Origin: Zymobacter palmae | GTDB lineage: Bacteria > Pseudomonadota > Gammaproteobacteria > Pseudomonadales > Halomonadaceae | Direction of reading: 5' to 3' | Length of the DNA stretch: 64,000 nucleotides | NCBI RefSeq assembly: GCF_003610015.1 | Contig: NZ_AP018933.1 | Location: 2,514,035-2,578,034, forward strand | Part shown: one piece after another, positions 36,538-45,092 of the stretch | Numbering within the stretch: position 1 is the first letter of the stretch | How the letters are laid out: every line of letters starts with the position of its first letter | The notes under the pieces: model-generated | What the model was told of the DNA's origin: nothing | What the model saw: only the letters and a program-made list of their open reading frames with translations | Databases searched by the model: none | Program-made: the position numbers and the translations under genes

Positions 36538-38487
36538 ATGACGACCGAACATACGCCGCCGCCCCAAGCGGCCCCTGCCGACGCACTGACGGGTCGCCCG
36601 CTGGATCTGACGCGCCCGCGTCGCCGACTGGGCGATTATCTGATTGATGCCAACCTGCTGACACAAGAACAGCTGCAGGATGTACTGGCACGCCAGCAGA
36701 AGTGGCATTCACGCCTCGGCGACGTCATCTTGGCGTCTCGGCTGATGAGCGCCTTGCAGTTCTATACGGAACTGGCCCACCACTATGAGTTGAACTTCGT
36801 CAATCTGATGGAGCATCACCCTGACGAAACGCTGTTTGAAGCGCAACACATTCAGGACTACCTGCGCCATCTGGTGCTGCCGTGGCGCAGACAGGGCGAT
36901 GCGCTCGTACTGGCCGTCGCCGATCCCGACCAAGACGCGCTGGACTGGGTACATGACCACTACGGCGACAACGTGCTGTTCGTCGGCACTGGCAAATTCG
37001 ACATCATCTGGACGCTACAGGAGATCGGTGACGAACAGCTCACCGATCATGCGCTAGGTGCCCTAGCCAACCTGAAGCCCGAGCAGTCAGCACGTACGGT
37101 CATTACCAAAGGCCAGATCGTTGCGCTGTGTTTAATGGTGCTGGTCATCATCATCGGCATGGTGATTGCGCCGTCGAAGACGCTGATGATTCTCGGCATT
37201 TTGATGAGCCTGATCTTCCTGATCAGCTTCGGGCTGAAGTTCCTGCTGGCATGGCAAGGGTCGCGCCATCGCATCGACGTTAAGGTCACCGATGAGGACG
37301 TAGCAGCGCTGAGCGATAAGGAGCTGCCGATCTATACCATTCTGGTGCCGATGTATAAGGAACCAGAAGTACTGCCGATCTTGGTCAACGCTTTGCGTAA
37401 CCTCGATTACCCGCAGTCGCGGCTCGACATCAAGCTGGTGCTGGAAGCCGACGATACCGATACGATCGACGCGGCCAAGCAGATGGGGCTGGAATCGACC
37501 TTCGAGATCATCCGTGTACCGCCCTCCATGCCGCGCACCAAGCCCAAGGCCTGCAACTATGCGCTGCAGTTCGCCCGCGGTGAACTGCTGACCATTTACG
37601 ATGCCGAGGACAAACCGGAGCCAGATCAGCTCAAACGCGTGATCGCGGCCTTCCGCAAGTCGCCCAACAATGTGGCCTGCATTCAGGCGCGCCTGAACTA
37701 TTACAACGCGGATGAGAACTGGCTGACGCGGATGTTCACGCTCGAATACACGCTGTGGTTCGACTTCTACCTGCCTGCACTTGAGCACCTGCGCATTCCG
37801 ATTCCTCTCGGTGGCACATCCAACCACTTCTTGATTGACGTGCTGCGCGAAGTGCAGGCCTGGGACCCATACAACGTAACGGAAGATGCCGATCTGGGGG
37901 TGCGCCTGACCCAGCTGGACTGGCGCGTTGGGGTCGTGAACTCAACCACGTTCGAAGAGGCCAACGTCAGCGTCACCAACTGGATACGCCAACGTTCGCG
38001 CTGGCTCAAGGGGTACATGCAGACCTACTTGGTGCACATGCGCAACCCCATCAAGTTCTATCGGATGACGGGCGGCCCGGGGTTCTGGGGCTTCCAGTTC
38101 TTTGTCGGCGGTACGGTGCTGACACCGCTGCTAGTGCCGTTCACCCTAATCCCCTACGTGGTATGGCTGTGCACGCGTACCACTATGTTCGACGACCTGT
38201 TTCCGCCGTTCGTGATGTATACGAACCTGTTCACCCTATTGATTGGTAACGGCTTCTTCATCTATCTCACGTTGCTGGCATCCTTCAAGCGTCGCTATTA
38301 CCGCTTGGCCCCATATGCACTCACCGTACCCGCCTATTGGCTGTTGCAGACCATCGCGGCATTCAAGGGGCTGTGGCAGTTGATCAGCAAACCGTTCTAC
38401 TGGGAAAAGACCACTCATGGCATTAGCAAACAGACAGAAATCGAACGCGAAGCCGCGCTGGATAACCAGACGCCTCGTACGCCCTGA
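36538..38487 (+). CDS. Membrane glycosyltransferase family 2 with N-terminal MshEN domain
   Basis: This 649-residue protein is a processive-type GT2 synthase. Residues about 28-110 form an MshEN (GspE N-terminal-like) domain: RRRLGDYLIDANLLTQEQLQ and then RLGDVILASRLMSALQFYTE, the paired RLGD-plus-Leu pattern that binds c-di-GMP in MshE. Two membrane helices follow (about 198-245). The catalytic domain has LEADD near 302, YDAEDKPEP near 352, TEDADLGVRL near 447 and the QRSRWLKG (QxxRW) motif near 484. Several C-terminal helices complete it. The layout recalls NfrB, where an MshEN domain controls a GT2, but there it is C-terminal. The product is probably an exopolysaccharide, and c-di-GMP control is inferred. 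The start at 36538 lies ten bases after the previous stop. Confidence 0.85.
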   Translation: MTTEHTPPPQAAPADALTGRPLDLTRPRRRLGDYLIDANLLTQEQLQDVLARQQKWHSRLGDVILASRLMSALQFYTELAHHYELNFVNLMEHHPDETLFEAQHIQDYLRHLVLPWRRQGDALVLAVADPDQDALDWVHDHYGDNVLFVGTGKFDIIWTLQEIGDEQLTDHALGALANLKPEQSARTVITKGQIVALCLMVLVIIIGMVIAPSKTLMILGILMSLIFLISFGLKFLLAWQGSRHRIDVKVTDEDVAALSDKELPIYTILVPMYKEPEVLPILVNALRNLDYPQSRLDIKLVLEADDTDTIDAAKQMGLESTFEIIRVPPSMPRTKPKACNYALQFARGELLTIYDAEDKPEPDQLKRVIAAFRKSPNNVACIQARLNYYNADENWLTRMFTLEYTLWFDFYLPALEHLRIPIPLGGTSNHFLIDVLREVQAWDPYNVTEDADLGVRLTQLDWRVGVVNSTTFEEANVSVTNWIRQRSRWLKGYMQTYLVHMRNPIKFYRMTGGPGFWGFQFFVGGTVLTPLLVPFTLIPYVVWLCTRTTMFDDLFPPFVMYTNLFTLLIGNGFFIYLTLLASFKRRYYRLAPYALTVPAYWLLQTIAAFKGLWQLISKPFYWEKTTHGISKQTEIEREAALDNQTPRTP

Positions 38488-39946
38488 GTTCGCCGCCGCC
38501 TTACTGTTGACCGGACTGCTAATCTGGCTGACCTATTGGCTGATGGGGCACGGCTATATCAGCGGCCCAGCGCTGACGCAGTACAACTGGCAGCGCGTCG
38601 CCACATCGACGCACAACCTCGGCGCCTATCTGGTACTGATCTACCCCCCCGTGCCGACAGCACTGGGGTTGCTGCTGTCGTGGATACCGGGCGTCGCCCC
38701 CGTCTTCGCACCGTATCTGCTGCAAATCCTGTGCTGCGTCGTGCTGCTCAGCGCGGCTTGGCAGGACATCGCCCGCGGACAGGGACGCTGGGTGGCGCTG
38801 CTGATGGTTGGGCTGGTGCTGATCCAACCGATCTTTCTATGGATCGCTACATCGGGCTATCTGGCACTGGAGCTGTTAATGCTGTACGCCCTGTGTCGCT
38901 CCATGCAACGCTTGGAAGACGAACCGGACGTGCATACACTGCTACGCATCGGCGCTGTGCTGTTTGTGATGTTCCTGACCAACGCGCATGCGGGGCTGTT
39001 TTTGCTGATTCTGGTACCTGCACTATTGCTGGTGGCCCCGCGTGAGATCATCAAACGCTCACCGGTCGCGTTCCACCTGATCTGCTATGTACCGGTCGTC
39101 TTTCTGGTGCTGTGCTGGTGCTACGTCAACTGGCTGTATACGGGCGACCTGCTGGCTCCGTTCAGGATATCGACCTCGCTGCTGCAGGATATCCGCCAGT
39201 CGGTAACCGATCTGACGCCAAGCGCCCTCTCATCATGGTGGTGGTATAACCCGCTTTACGTCATCGTTGGCGGCCTAATCGCGTTCCCCACACTCCTGAT
39301 GATGCCCACCATCCGCTCGTCCATTATCCAGCGCGCGCTTGCCGTACTGCTAATCGTCGTCGTGGGCACCGCACTGATCGACAACTGGCTACACGGTCAA
39401 ACCCTGCCGATTGAGTTCATCGCACTGCTGCTGGCACCACTGCTAGTGGCACTGCGCAGCGTGCGCCCACGCTGGCTTGCCGTGATTCTGCTGATGGTAG
39501 GACTGCCCGGCGGCTGGCTGATCATCGAACGTCAGTCCACCTCTGTGGTCGTAGAAGAATGGCGCGATACGATGATGGGGCGTCCGACCGAGATGTTCCG
39601 CGATGAGACGCAGCTGTGCCATTGGCTGACCGAGCACCCGAAACCGACGGTTGTCGACGATGTACATGCCTACCCGATGATCGCCAACTGTCAGGACGCC
39701 GCCCAACTCATCACGCCGGCCGATGACGCATTCCAGACATTGATCTCGCCGCGACTGACGGCCGAACGCATCGTGGTCATTGACCCGTACGTAACGCGCG
39801 GCCGCCCAGACCGCCTGACCCGCCGCTATCCATCGCTGTGGTCGACGGGGTATCCGGGCTACCACTTCGTTCACGAACAGGGAAGCTACCGCATATGGGA
39901 AAGAGACGCGTCCAGCGAGCCGTCCGCGCCACTGCCGCTGCACTGA
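38417..39946 (+). CDS. Polytopic membrane protein of the exopolysaccharide operon
   Basis: This 509-residue protein has roughly eleven hydrophobic segments between residues 25 and 365, then a soluble C-terminal domain of about 140 residues (from EEWRDTMMGRPTEMFRDE) with DDVHAYPMIANCQDA and VVIDPYVTRGRP. I do not recognise the family; the layout resembles membrane glycosyltransferases or subunits of polymer synthesis machines. Its frame overlaps the glycosyltransferase gene by 71 bases and the next gene by 52, which shows tight operon packing. The ATG at 38417 is used because the next Met codon would delete the first membrane helix. Confidence 0.65.
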   Translation: MALANRQKSNAKPRWITRRLVRPEFAAALLLTGLLIWLTYWLMGHGYISGPALTQYNWQRVATSTHNLGAYLVLIYPPVPTALGLLLSWIPGVAPVFAPYLLQILCCVVLLSAAWQDIARGQGRWVALLMVGLVLIQPIFLWIATSGYLALELLMLYALCRSMQRLEDEPDVHTLLRIGAVLFVMFLTNAHAGLFLLILVPALLLVAPREIIKRSPVAFHLICYVPVVFLVLCWCYVNWLYTGDLLAPFRISTSLLQDIRQSVTDLTPSALSSWWWYNPLYVIVGGLIAFPTLLMMPTIRSSIIQRALAVLLIVVVGTALIDNWLHGQTLPIEFIALLLAPLLVALRSVRPRWLAVILLMVGLPGGWLIIERQSTSVVVEEWRDTMMGRPTEMFRDETQLCHWLTEHPKPTVVDDVHAYPMIANCQDAAQLITPADDAFQTLISPRLTAERIVVIDPYVTRGRPDRLTRRYPSLWSTGYPGYHFVHEQGSYRIWERDASSEPSAPLPLH

Positions 39947-40878
39947 CGCTGTGCTGGTGTGCCAGCGCAGCGGCCATGTGGACAGGGGCTAACGTCAAGA
40001 CCTCTCCGGCCGTGCCTTGGGGCAGCGATGCCGCCATGCAGTCATTACAGCAGCTGGCGGATGCTGGCGCCGAGCAGGCCCTGCTGGTAGCGTTCGCATG
40101 GCAGCCCGATGTCTCAAGCAACGCCCCCGCGCTAGGCAGCGACAGCGATCCCGAGCGAGTGCGCGCTGGTCTGCGTCAGATGAGGCAGGCAGGCCTGTCG
40201 CCTATTCTCAAGGTGCATGTCTGGATACCCAACCACTGGGCGGGCGATGCCAAACCCACTGATATTGACCAGTGGTTTACCGCTTATCAGGCCGCACTGA
40301 TACCGCTGTTGGACATTGCAGAACAGGAACACGCTTCGGCTGTGGTGCTGGGCACCGAGCTGCGCCAGCTTGAGCACAGCGCTCACTGGCCCGCTCTGGC
40401 GACTCTCGCCCGCCAGCACTACAGTGGCAAGCTGGTGTATGTGACCGACAGTTTGGCCCAAGCGGAAGCGTTCCCGTGGTGGTCTTCCTTCGACATCATC
40501 GGCACCAGCCTCTACCCCTCTCTGCCGGAAGACCGCCAGCAGCGCCAGACCACGATGGACAATGCCGCACAACGACTGGCGGCGCTGGGACAGCGCCAGC
40601 AGCGTCCGGTGTGGGCCGCCGAGATCGGCCTGCGCTCTTGCACCACCAGCCTGGCTAAACCGTGGGAAAGCCCCGAACAGTGCAGCGGCCACGTCGCGGA
40701 ACACCTGCAATTTGACGTACTGCGTCAGTGGCAGCACACCCTCGCGGCACACGGCATCGACGGCATGGCGATCTGGTGCTGGTATACCGACCCAAGCGTC
40801 GGCGGCGAACAGGACTCTGACTTTACTGTTCAGGGTAAGGATGCCGAACGCCTGTTCAAGGCCGTCTCACCCAGATAA
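39895..40878 (+). CDS. GH113-like glycoside hydrolase (TIM barrel), exported
   Basis: This 327-residue protein has a signal-peptide-like N-terminus (RRVQRAVRATAAALTLCWCASAAA). Its TIM-barrel domain resembles GH113 endo-beta-mannanases: TGANVKTSPAVPWGS at the start, LKVHVWIPNHWAGD near residue 105, the acid/base candidate in VVLGTELRQLEH near 148, GTSLYP near 203 and the nucleophile candidate in VWAAEIGLRSC near 243. Such hydrolases in polymer operons trim or release the chain. With manC in the same operon it hints at a mannose-containing polymer. The ATG at 39895 is used, as the longer frame from 39838 lies inside the preceding gene. The family call is by motif only. Confidence 0.7.
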   Translation: MGKRRVQRAVRATAAALTLCWCASAAAMWTGANVKTSPAVPWGSDAAMQSLQQLADAGAEQALLVAFAWQPDVSSNAPALGSDSDPERVRAGLRQMRQAGLSPILKVHVWIPNHWAGDAKPTDIDQWFTAYQAALIPLLDIAEQEHASAVVLGTELRQLEHSAHWPALATLARQHYSGKLVYVTDSLAQAEAFPWWSSFDIIGTSLYPSLPEDRQQRQTTMDNAAQRLAALGQRQQRPVWAAEIGLRSCTTSLAKPWESPEQCSGHVAEHLQFDVLRQWQHTLAAHGIDGMAIWCWYTDPSVGGEQDSDFTVQGKDAERLFKAVSPR

Positions 40879-41266
40879 CCTTCCCGCTACGAGATACCCA
40901 ACGATAGAACCAGAGAGGCGGAACCAGTGAAGGCCCCGCCTCGCTGAATCACCGCCGAGCACCGTACGCGCACGCTTTCCCCTCCCCCCATCGACAGCGC
41001 ACTCCAAAAGACCGAATACCACTTCCAGCGAGAAAAAATCACGTCTTCTCTACCCCTTATAAAAAAGTAACTCTTTACCTCAATCACAACTATAACCCAC
41101 TAAAAGACTAAGTATTATTTGTTCTAAATGTCCTGCATAAATGAAAAATAGCGGGTGTAAACACAGGATAATAATCAGAGTGGTGGCCTACAAGACAGTA
41201 GTACTATTCCCATAAAAGAGAGCGGCATACTAAGAATAGTACTGGAGCGTACAGGTCATTCAGGCG
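40879..41266. other. Intergenic region between the exopolysaccharide operon and the adhesin
   Basis: A hairpin with arms GAGGCGG (40915-40921) and CCGCCTC (40936-40942) lies just after the GH113-like gene but lacks a T run, so it is a weak terminator at best. From about 41030 the sequence is AT-rich and presumably holds the adhesin promoter. Confidence 0.35.
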
Positions 41267-42649
41267 ATGAAAAAACACTTTGCCATTTTAATTATATTTA
41301 TTGTGACAGACCTTCCCCTCCTAGCCGTGGCCGAAGATACCGATATCAGCACACGGCTTGACCAGCATGAAACCCGCATAAGCACGATCGAGCAGGGAAT
41401 AAACAGCCTCAAGGAAGAACAGAAGGCCGAGAGTGACAAAATAGTATGGATAGATGGTTCTACCAACCGAGCGCATGACCGTATCAATGGCCTCGATAAT
41501 AAAACCGACACTACCAATAATACCGTACTTAAATTAAGCGCCACTCAGGACGCTCAAGGCGCCACATTAAGCAGCCATGACAGTCAGATAAAGAATAATG
41601 TTCAAGGCCTCGTTGAGGCCAATATCAGAATAGATAATCTAAAGACCGAACTGGATACTAAGGCCAGCAACGATGCTCTAAGCAACATCAATGGCAGCAT
41701 CAGCAACATGAACCAGCAAGTGAGCGCGCTTACAGGGAGCGTCACCCAGATTGAAGGCCGCACAACCGCCGTAGAGACTCGCACGACAAGCCTCGAAGAT
41801 CAGGCCTCAGCCGTGCAAGCGCAGGCCGCCCAGACCGAAGCACGCGCTGGGCAGCTTGAGAGCCGAACAACCGCCGTAGAGACTCGCACGACAAGCCTCG
41901 AAGATCAGGCCTCAGCCATACAAGCGCAGGCCGCCCAGACCGAAGCACGCGCTGGGCAGCTTGAGAGCCGAACAACCGCCGTAGAGACTCGCACGGCAAG
42001 TCTCGAAGATCAGGCCTCAGCCGTGCAAGCGCAGGCCGCCCAGACCGAAGCACGCGCTGGGCAGCTTGAAGGCCGCGCGGATGGCTATGAAACTCGCGCC
42101 ACTACGCTGGAAGCACGAACCTCGGCTACCGAGAATCAAACCAATAGCTTAGCGCAGACGCAGGCTACCACTCGCCGCCAAGTCGAAACCAACCGACAGG
42201 ACATCCTGCGTATCGGCAATACCGTCGACAAGGCCATCACCCTCAATGGCGACACCTATCAAAGCAAGGCCACAGAACACCAGCGCATCGACGGGCTGAA
42301 CGATAGCATTAACCGCGTTGACCATGCCTCCATCGAACGCACCCATCGTGCGATTGATCAATCCAGACAATATACCGATCAGAAGGTGGCCGAGCTGCGC
42401 AGCGAGATCAGTGATGTCCGCAACGAAGAGCGCGCAGGCATCGCCAGCATTACCGCATTAAGCGCCGTTCCGGCACTTGCCGGGAAAACGTTTGATGTAG
42501 GTGTCGGCATGGGCAACTTCAAAAACAGCACGGCCGTGGCGATTGGCATGCACTACCAGCCTTCCAGCAACAACGTGTTCAGCCTCGGCGTCGCCACCTC
42601 GAATAGCACCGCTCCAGTGGTAGGCGCAGGTTTCAGCTACGGCTGGTAG
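41267..42649 (+). CDS. Trimeric autotransporter adhesin (YadA-like anchor)
   Basis: This 460-residue protein has a signal peptide (MKKHFAILIIFIVTDLPLLAVA). A long region of predicted coiled coil rich in Ser/Thr/Gln/Glu follows, including three perfect-length 35-residue repeats (about residues 164-268; unit TTAVETRTTSLEDQASAVQA and onward). The C-terminus is a YadA-type membrane anchor of four strands (DVGVGMGNFKNSTAVAIGMHY through VVGAGFSYGW) preceded by a VDHASIERTHRAIDQSRQYTDQKVAELRSE-like coiled stalk, shown here only in part. Such proteins trimerise to bind surfaces or hosts. No clear YadA head is visible, so it is a stalk-type adhesin. The stop codon TAG is also the first three bases of a 24-copy heptamer array. 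Confidence 0.85.
   Translation: MKKHFAILIIFIVTDLPLLAVAEDTDISTRLDQHETRISTIEQGINSLKEEQKAESDKIVWIDGSTNRAHDRINGLDNKTDTTNNTVLKLSATQDAQGATLSSHDSQIKNNVQGLVEANIRIDNLKTELDTKASNDALSNINGSISNMNQQVSALTGSVTQIEGRTTAVETRTTSLEDQASAVQAQAAQTEARAGQLESRTTAVETRTTSLEDQASAIQAQAAQTEARAGQLESRTTAVETRTASLEDQASAVQAQAAQTEARAGQLEGRADGYETRATTLEARTSATENQTNSLAQTQATTRRQVETNRQDILRIGNTVDKAITLNGDTYQSKATEHQRIDGLNDSINRVDHASIERTHRAIDQSRQYTDQKVAELRSEISDVRNEERAGIASITALSAVPALAGKTFDVGVGMGNFKNSTAVAIGMHYQPSSNNVFSLGVATSNSTAPVVGAGFSYGW
41756..42070 (+). repeat. Three tandem 105-bp repeats inside the adhesin
   Basis: The unit begins at 41756, 41861 and 41966, each exactly 105 bases (35 codons) long, and the third ends at 42070. The copies differ at only a few bases. 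Being a multiple of three and highly similar, they allow in-frame change in stalk length by recombination. Confidence 0.9.
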
Positions 42650-42817
42650 TGGGTAGTGGGTAGTGGGTAGTGGGTAGTGGGTAGTGGGTAGTGGGTAGTG
42701 GGTAGTGGGTAGTGGGTAGTGGGTAGTGGGTAGTGGGTAGTGGGTAGTGGGTAGTGGGTAGTGGGTAGTGGGTAGTGGGTAGTGGGTAGTGGGTAGTGGG
42801 TAGTGGGTAGTGGGTAG
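42647..42817 (+). repeat. 24 perfect copies of TAGTGGG, a G-rich 7-bp microsatellite
   Basis: TAGTGGG is repeated 24 times without error from 42647 to 42814, followed by a partial TAG. The first TAG is the adhesin stop codon. Because 7 is not a multiple of 3, the plus strand has a TAG in every frame within 21 bases. The spaced GGG runs with four-base TAGT loops meet the usual G-quadruplex pattern. No such array is seen elsewhere in the window. Confidence 0.95.
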
Positions 42818-42967
42818 CATGCTGCGTGTAAGGGGCCTCAAGAGCACGCTTTTATGGTGCAGAACATCTCAAAATCAGCTGCTGCCGAAGAATAAGTTCG
42901 CCCAAGCCCCCACCTCTCGACAGAAATACCGCAGCGCACCGGCAACCCGCGTGCGCTGCGTCATGAT

Positions 42968-43213
42968 CTACTGCCTTTCAGCAATCTTTTTCAGGTATTC
43001 GTTGTTCTTGAACGCCAACATGGTCAGTTCAAAGAGGATACGCACCACCACGGCCATGACGACCATAGAGATGATGCCCGGAATGATGCCGACGAACACG
43101 ATACTCCTGATGCCCGCGATCACAATAATCACCAGCATGACCCAGTACAGGATCGTAATGAGCTTGGGCGTAACCATCGTCTCGAAGGACAGCAGTTGTT
43201 TCGGATCAATCAT
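42968..43213 (-). CDS. Small DUF4282-like membrane protein
   Basis: This 81-residue protein starts IDPKQLLSFETMVTPKLITILYW, the pattern of the DUF4282 family, and has two hydrophobic helices (about residues 17-35 and 38-58) followed by RILFELTMLAFKNNEYL. The ATG at 43213 is preferred over one at 43267 because it fits the family start. The function is unknown. Like the zinc-ribbon and DUF805 genes just to the right, it encodes a small envelope protein. Confidence 0.7.
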   Translation of the reverse strand: MIDPKQLLSFETMVTPKLITILYWVMLVIIVIAGIRSIVFVGIIPGIISMVVMAVVVRILFELTMLAFKNNEYLKKIAERQ

Positions 43214-44069
43214 GATTGCAGTGCCTCTATTGGAAAGCGAAGGGTAGACGCTCGACGGCATCGACACGAGCCTGCAAATTCATGCCCATAATGACGTCCT
43301 CGGCGATCCCCAAAGAACGGCCTACTCACATACCGATGGTACGGAACGACTCACCGAGCTCCATTCTGGGGCAGGCCCTATCTCACTATAGAAGTAACCC
43401 TGCAAAAGCACACCGCTCCACCCAAGCGTGCCGCCATAGTACGATAGATTATAGTGATCAGGCCTACCCTGCTCTGCGCCCACTGTTGCCTGTCCGACGG
43501 CATTACCACGACTCGGTATGTCGCCTTTGCTGCATTACCTTCCTTTAACGCGCCACGTCTTCAACATCAAAAACGACAAGAGCCGCCCTATTTTTGCCTC
43601 CCCTTGTTAGGGCTGTCGCCATAACGAATGACCAAACGAAAAAGATACACTCGAGCTCATGATAATAAGAGCCACCGTGTTTCAATATAGAAAAAACGAT
43701 GTTTATCGCTTATTTCCCGCCGTTATCTTTTGTGAGTAGATAAGAGCGATCCAATACGCCGGCGAGTTCAAAAAGGACAGCAAATAAGGACGCAAGTGAA
43801 TTTGCCCTGCATTATTATGTATGAATATATAGGTATTGAATTTCTGCTTTGCCTTCCTCGCATCACTATGCGACACTAGTACGCGATCGTAATAAGGCCT
43901 TGGCGTGAAAAATAACGCAGACTAACGATCCTGTGCTTGCTGTCGATACCTATTTCAAACAGACCGCACTAAAACCAATAAGACACTTACACCTATTGTA
44001 CGCACACTGTCTGCGTTAAATATGGCACTTGAACTAATTACCGCACTATTCAAGCAGGGGAAGACCAGC
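43214..44069. other. Long gene-free region
   Basis: About 850 bases without a convincing gene. A 110-codon plus-strand frame at 43216 lacks coding character and overlaps the start of the DUF4282 gene. The right half is AT-rich and presumably holds promoters for the gene at 44070. A weak GCCCTA/TAGGGC hairpin near 43586-43614 was noted. Confidence 0.35.
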
Positions 44070-44432
44070 ATGATCTACTGCGAAAGCTGTGGCCACCAGA
44101 TCCATGAGACAGCCACAGCCTGCCCGCGCTGTGGCGCGCTACGCAATATCGCGCTACCAAGAGAAAAAGGGTTCAGCATGAGCTTGGTCTGCCTCCTGCT
44201 GAGCATCTGCTTGATACCGGCCTGCATTGCCAGTTTCATCACGCTCTTCACAGGCACCACGACGCAGTTCGTAGTGTCACTTTCGCTATATATTCTTCTG
44301 TTCCTTCTGAGTGCCGTACCGGCCATATATAACATTTGTACCAAGGAACAAGGCCGAGAACTCAACATTGCAACATTAGTGCTGATTTCGTTTCATCTCG
44401 GCCCGATAGTATTAATAGCAAATCTCTTATAA
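44070..44432 (+). CDS. Zinc-ribbon membrane protein
   Basis: This 120-residue protein begins with a zinc ribbon (MIYCESCGHQIHETATACPRCGAL, two CxxC pairs within 22 residues) followed by about three hydrophobic helices (about residues 35-55, 62-82 and 98-118). I do not recognise the specific family. The ATG at 44070 is favoured by the AGGGGAAG upstream; an earlier ATG at 44022 would bury the ribbon. It is the first of three consecutive genes that join an N-terminal Cys-rich ribbon to membrane helices. Confidence 0.65.
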   Translation: MIYCESCGHQIHETATACPRCGALRNIALPREKGFSMSLVCLLLSICLIPACIASFITLFTGTTTQFVVSLSLYILLFLLSAVPAIYNICTKEQGRELNIATLVLISFHLGPIVLIANLL

Positions 44433-44524
44433 CCATCGTACTCAACACACGTGTTCTACGCCATCCGGCACTTAAATGCTCAAGCCTAGACAGCGCTTGA
44501 AGACATCACCCTAGGGGCTTCAAC

Positions 44525-44983
44525 ATGACCGTCAATACAAACATGATCCACTGTTCCCAGTGCGGCACTCAAATGCACGTCTCTGCTGCTGCATGTCCGT
44601 CCTGCGGCGCTCCCAGCGCCCGCGCAGAAGACACGTCCAGCAACAACCCGTTCTTCTGGTATAAGACCGTATTCTCCAAATACGCCGTATTCAGCGGTCG
44701 TGCACGTCGCAAGGAATACTGGATGTTCGTTCTGGCCAATGCCATCGCCAGCTTCGGTGTCGGCATCGTCGACGCGCTGATCAACGGCCACACCATCCTC
44801 AGCAACCTGTACAGCTTGGCCGTGCTGATCCCCAGCATTGCAGCAGCCGTCCGCCGCATGCACGATAGCGATCGCAGCGGCTGGTGGATCCTTCTGCCGA
44901 TCGTCAACCTCGTGTTCGCTTGCATGGAAGGTACGCGTGGCGCCAACCGCTTCGGCAATGACCCCAAACAGCCGCTGAAATAA
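44525..44983 (+). CDS. DUF805 membrane protein with N-terminal zinc ribbon
   Basis: This 152-residue protein has a zinc ribbon (IHCSQCGTQMHVSAAACPSCG, residues 8-28) and then a DUF805 domain: YAVFSGRARRKEYWMFVL near residue 53, hydrophobic helices, and the family motif AAVRRMHDSDRSGWWILLP near residue 112, ending GTRGANRFGNDP. DUF805 proteins (E. coli YhaH/YhaI) are inner-membrane proteins of unknown role. A strong hairpin follows. It and the next gene are paralogous. Confidence 0.85.
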   Translation: MTVNTNMIHCSQCGTQMHVSAAACPSCGAPSARAEDTSSNNPFFWYKTVFSKYAVFSGRARRKEYWMFVLANAIASFGVGIVDALINGHTILSNLYSLAVLIPSIAAAVRRMHDSDRSGWWILLPIVNLVFACMEGTRGANRFGNDPKQPLK

Positions 44984-45007
44984 TCGTCTGTCGCGACCGG
45001 TCATAGC

Positions 45008-45044
45008 ATGCAGGGCGGCCTCGGAAACGGGCCGCCCTGCTTTG
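45008..45044 (+). terminator. Terminator of the first DUF805 gene
   Basis: GCAGGGCGGCC (45010-45020) pairs with GGCCGCCCTGC (45030-45040) and is followed by TTTGC; the T run is short. Confidence 0.65.
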
Positions 45045-45092
45045 CATTTCTTCCTTAATGGTCCCTCATCTACCTTCTATTCCCATCTGACC

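Noticed and set aside
35826-37827. Antisense frames over the exopolysaccharide genes
   Set aside because: They show no protein motif and cover genes with catalytic or barrel signatures on the plus strand.
42647-42817. CRISPR-like array
   Set aside because: The unit is 7 bases with no spacers and no cas genes nearby, so it is a simple tandem repeat.
42458-42847. Minus-strand frame with a PTTHYPL repeat
   Set aside because: It arises because the complement of TAGTGGG has no stops in any frame. There is no start region or family to support it.
43216-43548. 110-codon plus-strand frame
   Set aside because: Composition is not protein-like, it lacks a ribosome-binding site and it begins against the start of the divergent DUF4282 gene.
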